Origin: Candidatus Tectimicrobiota bacterium
GTDB taxonomy: Bacteria > UBA8248
NCBI GenBank assembly: GCA_016184445.1
Contig: JACPCT010000044.1
Span: 1 to 9,575, forward strand
Reading direction: 5' to 3'
Length of the DNA: 9,575 nt
Below, piece by piece: positions 5,966-9,575 of the stretch. The translations under genes and the position numbers were made by a program. The notes under the pieces were generated by a model. That model was not told the DNA's origin. It saw nothing but the letters and a program-made list of their open reading frames with translations, and made no database searches. Position 1 is the first letter of the stretch. Each line of letters opens with the position of its first letter.

Positions 5966-6928
5966 TCAGCCGGCCGTCCGCGAGAGGCGCTGGCGCCAGT
6001 AGTCGAGGGTGTCCCGGAGGGTCTGCTCGAAGGGGATCGCGGGCCTCCACCCCGTGTCGGCCTCCAGCCGGACGCAGGAGGTCATCCCATGGGAGAGGTC
6101 GGCGGGGCGATCCAGGGAGGGGTCCTTCACCACCCGCACCGGCACCCCCGCCATGGGCAGGAGGAGCTCGAGGGCCTCTCCCACCCGGCGCGGGGTTCCC
6201 GAGCAGACGAGATACCCCTCGCCCGGCCTGCCCCGCTCGGCCGCGAGGGCGTAGGCGCGCACGATGTCCCGCACGTCGGTGAAGTCCCGGGCGGCGTCCA
6301 GGTTGCCCACCTTGAGGAGGGGCTCCGCGAGCCCCGCCTCCATCCGGGCGAGCTCGCGGGCGAAGCGCGCGAGGGCGAAGACCGGCGACTGCCGGGGGCC
6401 CGCGTGGTTGGCGGGCCGCATGCGGACGACGGGGAGCCCCCTGGCCCGGCCGAGCTGGCCGGCCAGGAGGTCCAGCGCCAGCTTGCTCACGCTGTAGGGG
6501 TTGAGGGGAGCGAAGGGTGCCTCCTCCCGGAGGACGCCCCCGGCGGGCCCCGCCCCGTATATCTCGGCCGAGGTCACCACCACCACGCGCAGGCGGTCCC
6601 GCAGGGGGAGGCAGCCCTCCAGCAGGTGGAGCCCCCCGAGGACGTTTGTCCCGACCGTGGCCGCCGGGTCCTCCCAGGAGACGCTCACCGAGCTCTGCGC
6701 CGCGAGGTGGAAGACGCGGTCCGGCGCCTCGGCCTGGAGGATGTCCCCCAGCCGGGCGGCGTCGAGCAGGTTCGCCTCGTGGAGCGCGGCCCGGCCCGCG
6801 AGGTGGGCGATGTTGTCCCGGCCCGCGCCCGGCAGGACGAGGCCCGAGACCTGGTGGCCCAGCGCGAGGAGGTGCTCGGCCAGGTGGCTGCCCGCGAAGC
6901 CCCCGATGCCGGTGATGAAGGCCTTCAA
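5966..6928 (-). CDS. rmd: NAD-dependent epimerase/dehydratase, probable GDP-4-keto-6-deoxy-D-mannose reductase
   Basis: 320-residue extended short-chain dehydrogenase. The Rossmann motif TGIGGFAG (6-13) binds NAD(P). The active site has TSAEIYG (119-125) and Y145-S-V-S-K149. RPANHAGPRQSPVFALARFA (171-190) resembles the RP-NH-GP-QS-F motif of RMD-type reductases, which reduce GDP-4-keto-6-deoxymannose to GDP-D-rhamnose. The start is TTG at 6928-6926, overlapping the TGA of the upstream gene (TTGA). GGGAG at 6938-6934 lies 5 nt before it, so the two are translationally coupled. It is homologous over its whole length to that upstream gene (for example VGNL-A-RD-TDVRD-VRAY in both). Exact sugar specificity is inferred; another 4-keto-hexose reductase or epimerase is possible. 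Confidence 0.8.
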   Translation of the reverse strand: MKAFITGIGGFAGSHLAEHLLALGHQVSGLVLPGAGRDNIAHLAGRAALHEANLLDAARLGDILQAEAPDRVFHLAAQSSVSVSWEDPAATVGTNVLGGLHLLEGCLPLRDRLRVVVVTSAEIYGAGPAGGVLREEAPFAPLNPYSVSKLALDLLAGQLGRARGLPVVRMRPANHAGPRQSPVFALARFARELARMEAGLAEPLLKVGNLDAARDFTDVRDIVRAYALAAERGRPGEGYLVCSGTPRRVGEALELLLPMAGVPVRVVKDPSLDRPADLSHGMTSCVRLEADTGWRPAIPFEQTLRDTLDYWRQRLSRTAG

Positions 6929-7884
6929 GGCCGCTCCCGCCAGTAGGCCAGGATGTCCTCGAGCGTCTTCTCGAAGGGGATCTCGGGGGCCCAGCCGGTG
7001 GCCCGGCGGAACTTGGAGGAGTCGCCCTCGAGGATCTGCACGTCCGAGGGCCGCATGCGCGCGGGGTCCGTCTCGACGCGCACCTTCACCCGGGAGCGCG
7101 CGAGCAGGAGGTCCAGCACCTCGCGGATGGCCCAGCCCTTCCCGGAGCAGATGTTGTAGGCCTCGCCCGGCTCGCACTTCTGGAGGGAGAGCCAGTAGGC
7201 CCGCACGGTGTCGCGCACGTCGGTGTAGTCGCGCCGGGCGCCGAGGTTCCCCACCCGGATGACGGGCTCCTGCCTCCCCTTCTCGATGTCCACGATCTGC
7301 TTGGCGAAGTTGCTCTCCACGAACACGTCCCCGCGGCGGGGGCCGGTGTGGTTGAAGGCCCGCGTGCGCACGATCTTCATCCGGAAGCTCTGGTGGTACT
7401 GGTAGCCCAGCATGTCGGCCCCCACCTTGCTCACCCCGTAGGGGGAGAGGGGGCGCAGGGGGTTCGTCTCCCGGATGGGCACCTCGTCCGGGCGCACCAT
7501 CCCGTACTCCTCGCTGCTGCCGGCCACCTGGATCCAGGGGTCGAGGCCCGCCTGGCGCACCGCCTCGAAGAGGTGGAGGGTGCCCAGGATGTTCGTGTGG
7601 AGACTCTCCTCCGGGGCGTGCCAGGAGGTGGGCACGAAGCTCTGGGCCGCCAGGTGGAAGATCTTGTCGGGCCGCACCTGCTGGACGGCCCGGGTGACGG
7701 AGACCTGGTCCCTCAGGTCGCACTCGACGATGGCAATCCGGCCGCCCAGGTGGTCGATGTGCTCGGTGCGGCTGCGCCAGCGGCGCATGCCGGAAACCTC
7801 GATCCCCGGCAGCCCCAGCAGGTACTCCGCCAGGTGGCTGCCCACGAAGCCGGTGATGCCCGTGATGAGGACGCGCTCCGCCAT
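6925..7884 (-). CDS. gmd: NAD-dependent epimerase/dehydratase, probable GDP-mannose 4,6-dehydratase
   Basis: 319-residue extended short-chain dehydrogenase. It has the NAD(P) motif TGITGFVG (8-15), active-site SSEEYG (123-128) with a Glu after the Ser as in 4,6-dehydratases, Y149-G-V-S-K153, and NHTGPRRGDVFVESNFAKQI (178-197), whose PRRG-FV pattern is a mark of GDP-mannose 4,6-dehydratases. RPSDVQILEGDSSK (278-291) recalls the GDP-sugar-binding RP-EV-GD-SK segment. It would convert GDP-mannose to GDP-4-keto-6-deoxymannose, the substrate of the coupled downstream enzyme. The ATG at 7884 follows AAGGAG at 7895-7890 by 5 nt. Known GMDs are often somewhat longer, so a related dehydratase/reductase role remains possible. 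Confidence 0.8.
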   Translation of the reverse strand: MAERVLITGITGFVGSHLAEYLLGLPGIEVSGMRRWRSRTEHIDHLGGRIAIVECDLRDQVSVTRAVQQVRPDKIFHLAAQSFVPTSWHAPEESLHTNILGTLHLFEAVRQAGLDPWIQVAGSSEEYGMVRPDEVPIRETNPLRPLSPYGVSKVGADMLGYQYHQSFRMKIVRTRAFNHTGPRRGDVFVESNFAKQIVDIEKGRQEPVIRVGNLGARRDYTDVRDTVRAYWLSLQKCEPGEAYNICSGKGWAIREVLDLLLARSRVKVRVETDPARMRPSDVQILEGDSSKFRRATGWAPEIPFEKTLEDILAYWRERP

Positions 7885-7911
7885 GCGGTCTCCTTCCGCG
7901 GAAGATGGGGA

Positions 7912-7941
7912 ATCCTAGAGGAGCCCCCCCCGGCCCGTCAA
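7912..7941 (-). promoter_or_regulatory. Probable promoter of the gmd-rmd operon
   Basis: Minus-strand TTGACG (7941-7936, 5 of 6), an 18-nt spacer and TAGGAT (7917-7912, 4 of 6), about 20-25 nt before the ribosome binding site of the 7884 gene. The layout mirrors the proposed nrdJ promoter (18-nt spacer, TAG-starting -10). Confidence 0.45.
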
Positions 7942-7958
7942 CGATTGCGCCCCGGGAT

Positions 7959-7989
7959 TTGACAGCCCCGGACCCGGGCGGAGTATATG
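7959..7989 (+). promoter_or_regulatory. Probable promoter of lpdA
   Basis: A perfect TTGACA (7959-7964) followed after 19 nt by TATATG (7984-7989, 4 of 6), the only AT-rich spot in this intergenic region. It is divergent from the operon promoter at 7912-7941, with the -35 elements about 17 bp apart. The long spacer lowers confidence. Confidence 0.4.
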
Positions 7990-8032
7990 GTGGGTGCCCG
8001 TCCCGGGGGCCATCGCGCGCGCGGAGGAGAGC

Positions 8033-9442
8033 ATGGCTGCCGACACCTACGACATGGGCGTGGTCGGGGGAGGCCCCGCGGGCTACGTGGCGGGCGTGCG
8101 CGTGGCCCAGAGCGGGGGCCGCTGCGCCGTCATCGAGCGGGACGCCCTCGGGGGCACCTGCCTCAACTGGGGCTGCATCCCGAGCAAGAGCCTCATCGCC
8201 TCGGCCGCCCTCCTGAGGAACATCCGCAACGCCGCCGACTACGGCATCGAGGTGAGGGGCGAGGTCCGGGCTGACCTCGCCGCCCTGATCGAGCGCAAGG
8301 ACAAGATCGTCGAGGGCCTCGTGAACGGCATCGGGGGCCTCCTCAAGGCCCACAAGGTGGACCACCTGGCGGGCGAGGCCGTCATCGAGGGCCCGGGCCA
8401 GATCCGGGTGCGCCTGAAGGCGGGCGGCGAGGCCGAGGTGCGGGCCGCGAACGTCCTCATCGCCACGGGCTCCCGCCCGGCCCAGATCCCCGCCTTCCCC
8501 ATCGACGGCAAGCACATCATCTCGAGCGACCAGGCCGTGCGCCTGAAGGAGCTGCCCAGGCGCCTCCTCATCGTGGGGGCGGGGGTCATCGGCTGCGAGT
8601 TCGGCTGCCTCTACCGCGAGCTCGGGGCCGAGGTCACCATGGTCGAGCTCCTCGACCGGGCGCTGCCGCTGGGCGACGCCGACGTCTCCAAGCTCATCGA
8701 GCGCGAGCTGCGCAAGCAGAAGATCAAGCTCCTGACCGGCAAGAAGATCGTCCGGGTCGAGCGCAGGGGGGAGGAGATGGCGGCCCAGGTCGAGGGCGCG
8801 GACGCCCTCACCGCCGACCTCGTCCTCGTCTCCATCGGGCGCACCATGAACACCGACAAGCTGGGCCTGGAGAAGATCGGGGTGAAGCTCAGCCCCCGGG
8901 GCGAGGTGCTGGTGGACGCCGGGATGCGCACCAGCGTCCCCGGCGTCTTCGCCGCCGGCGACGTCATCGGGGGCATGATGCTCGCCCACGTGGCCTCGGC
9001 CGAGGCCATCGTCGCCGCCGAGAACGCCATGGGGGGCGACGTGGCCATGGACTACCGGGGCATCCCCGCCGGCATCTTCACCCACCCCGAGGTCGGCACG
9101 GCGGGCCTCACCGAGGAGCAGGCCCGGAAGGAGGGCCGCGGGGTGCGCGTCGGCCGGTTCCAGATGCGGGTCCTCGGCAAGGCCCAGGCCGAGCGCGCCA
9201 TCGCCGGCGAGGTCAAGGTCATCGCCGACGCCTCGACCGACGAGATCCTGGGCGTCCACGTCGTGGGCGAGCACGCCGCCGACCTCATCCACGAGGCCGC
9301 CGTCGCCATCCGCCACGGCCTGAAGGCCAGCCAGCTGGGCGCGGTCGTCCACTCCCACCCCACCCTCTCCGAGGCCATCATGGAGGCCGTCCACGACGTC
9401 CACGGCGAGGCCATCCACATCCCGCCCCGGAAGGAGCGGTAG
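8033..9442 (+). CDS. lpdA: Dihydrolipoyl dehydrogenase (E3)
   Basis: Flavoprotein that reoxidises the lipoyl arms of 2-oxoacid dehydrogenase complexes or the glycine cleavage system and passes electrons to NAD+, in the cytoplasm. 469 residues, normal for the family. FAD-binding GGGPAG (12-17) is followed by GGTCLNWGCIPSK with the redox disulfide Cys43/Cys48, ATGSRP (145-150), NAD-binding GAGVIG (182-187), the second FAD motif AAGD (307-310), and the C-terminal catalytic His442-P-T-L-S-Glu447. All key residues are intact. The ATG at 8033 is chosen over an in-frame start at 7994 because GGAGG (8023-8027) stands 5 nt before it and residues 4-13 give the usual N-terminal beta strand. No E1 or E2 partner gene is in the window. 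A strong terminator directly downstream suggests a monocistronic unit. Confidence 0.96.
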   Translation: MAADTYDMGVVGGGPAGYVAGVRVAQSGGRCAVIERDALGGTCLNWGCIPSKSLIASAALLRNIRNAADYGIEVRGEVRADLAALIERKDKIVEGLVNGIGGLLKAHKVDHLAGEAVIEGPGQIRVRLKAGGEAEVRAANVLIATGSRPAQIPAFPIDGKHIISSDQAVRLKELPRRLLIVGAGVIGCEFGCLYRELGAEVTMVELLDRALPLGDADVSKLIERELRKQKIKLLTGKKIVRVERRGEEMAAQVEGADALTADLVLVSIGRTMNTDKLGLEKIGVKLSPRGEVLVDAGMRTSVPGVFAAGDVIGGMMLAHVASAEAIVAAENAMGGDVAMDYRGIPAGIFTHPEVGTAGLTEEQARKEGRGVRVGRFQMRVLGKAQAERAIAGEVKVIADASTDEILGVHVVGEHAADLIHEAAVAIRHGLKASQLGAVVHSHPTLSEAIMEAVHDVHGEAIHIPPRKER

Positions 9443-9454
9443 GGGCGGGGGCGC

Positions 9455-9485
9455 CTCCTGGCCGGACCGAGCGGGAGTTTTTTTT
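9455..9485 (+). terminator. Intrinsic terminator of lpdA
   Basis: CTCCTG (9455-9460) pairs with CGGGAG (9472-9477) with one G-U, over an 11-nt loop, followed directly by eight T residues (9478-9485). It starts 12 nt after the lpdA stop. Confidence 0.75.
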
Positions 9486-9575
9486 GATAGGTATTATCCG
9501 GTAATATCCGTTACAAAGCCGGACACCCTCCTCTCCACCCCCGCGCCATCTGAACCCGTAGGGGCGAACCTCGTG

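Noticed and set aside
5966..9418. A 1150-codon open minus-strand frame across the lpdA gene
   Set aside because: It is antisense to lpdA, which has all catalytic motifs and a ribosome binding site; its last 320 codons are the real rmd-like gene. The length is a result of high GC.

Overview
The window looks like the chromosome of a GC-rich, free-living or environmental bacterium. Third codon positions are strongly GC-biased, ribosome binding sites are of the GGAGG type, and the ribonucleotide reductase is the long, B12-dependent NrdJ with a TSCPD domain and a C-terminal zinc ribbon. I cannot name the phylum; such genomes are common among deltaproteobacteria-like, Rokubacteria, NC10 or Tectomicrobia-type lineages (inference only).

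Layout, left to right. (1) Bases 1-900 carry the 3' part of a tyrosine recombinase. It runs head-on into the 3' end of a minus-strand tRNA-Ala(CGC) gene at 836-911, the classic edge of an element integrated at a tRNA; the rest of the element would lie left of the window. (2) Bases 912-1869 hold two small paralogous minus-strand genes, 951-1205 and 1585-1869. Between them is a GC-rich array of about 94-bp repeats whose hairpins keep their pairing through compensatory changes. (3) Bases 1901-5532 hold nrdJ on the minus strand. A perfect 53-bp tandem duplication at 4918-5026 breaks the reading frame; removing one copy restores a full 1192-residue protein. (4) Bases 5533-5965 are the nrdJ control region: a sigma70-like promoter overlapped by a good NrdR box, a second weaker box 33 bp away, a roughly 257-nt leader, and inverted repeats after the upstream operon. 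(5) Bases 5966-7884 hold two translationally coupled short-chain dehydrogenases resembling GDP-mannose 4,6-dehydratase and GDP-4-keto-6-deoxymannose reductase, which together would make a GDP-6-deoxyhexose such as GDP-D-rhamnose. (6) From a divergent promoter region, lpdA (8033-9442) runs rightward and ends at a strong intrinsic terminator.

The genes are mostly housekeeping (dNTP synthesis, dihydrolipoyl dehydrogenase, tRNA) plus surface-sugar nucleotide synthesis. I found no clear novel multi-gene system. The most unusual features are the frameshifting duplication in nrdJ, the covarying hairpin repeat array flanked by paralogous small genes, the NrdR-box pair, and the integrase whose C-terminus is encoded by the antisense strand of its tRNA target.
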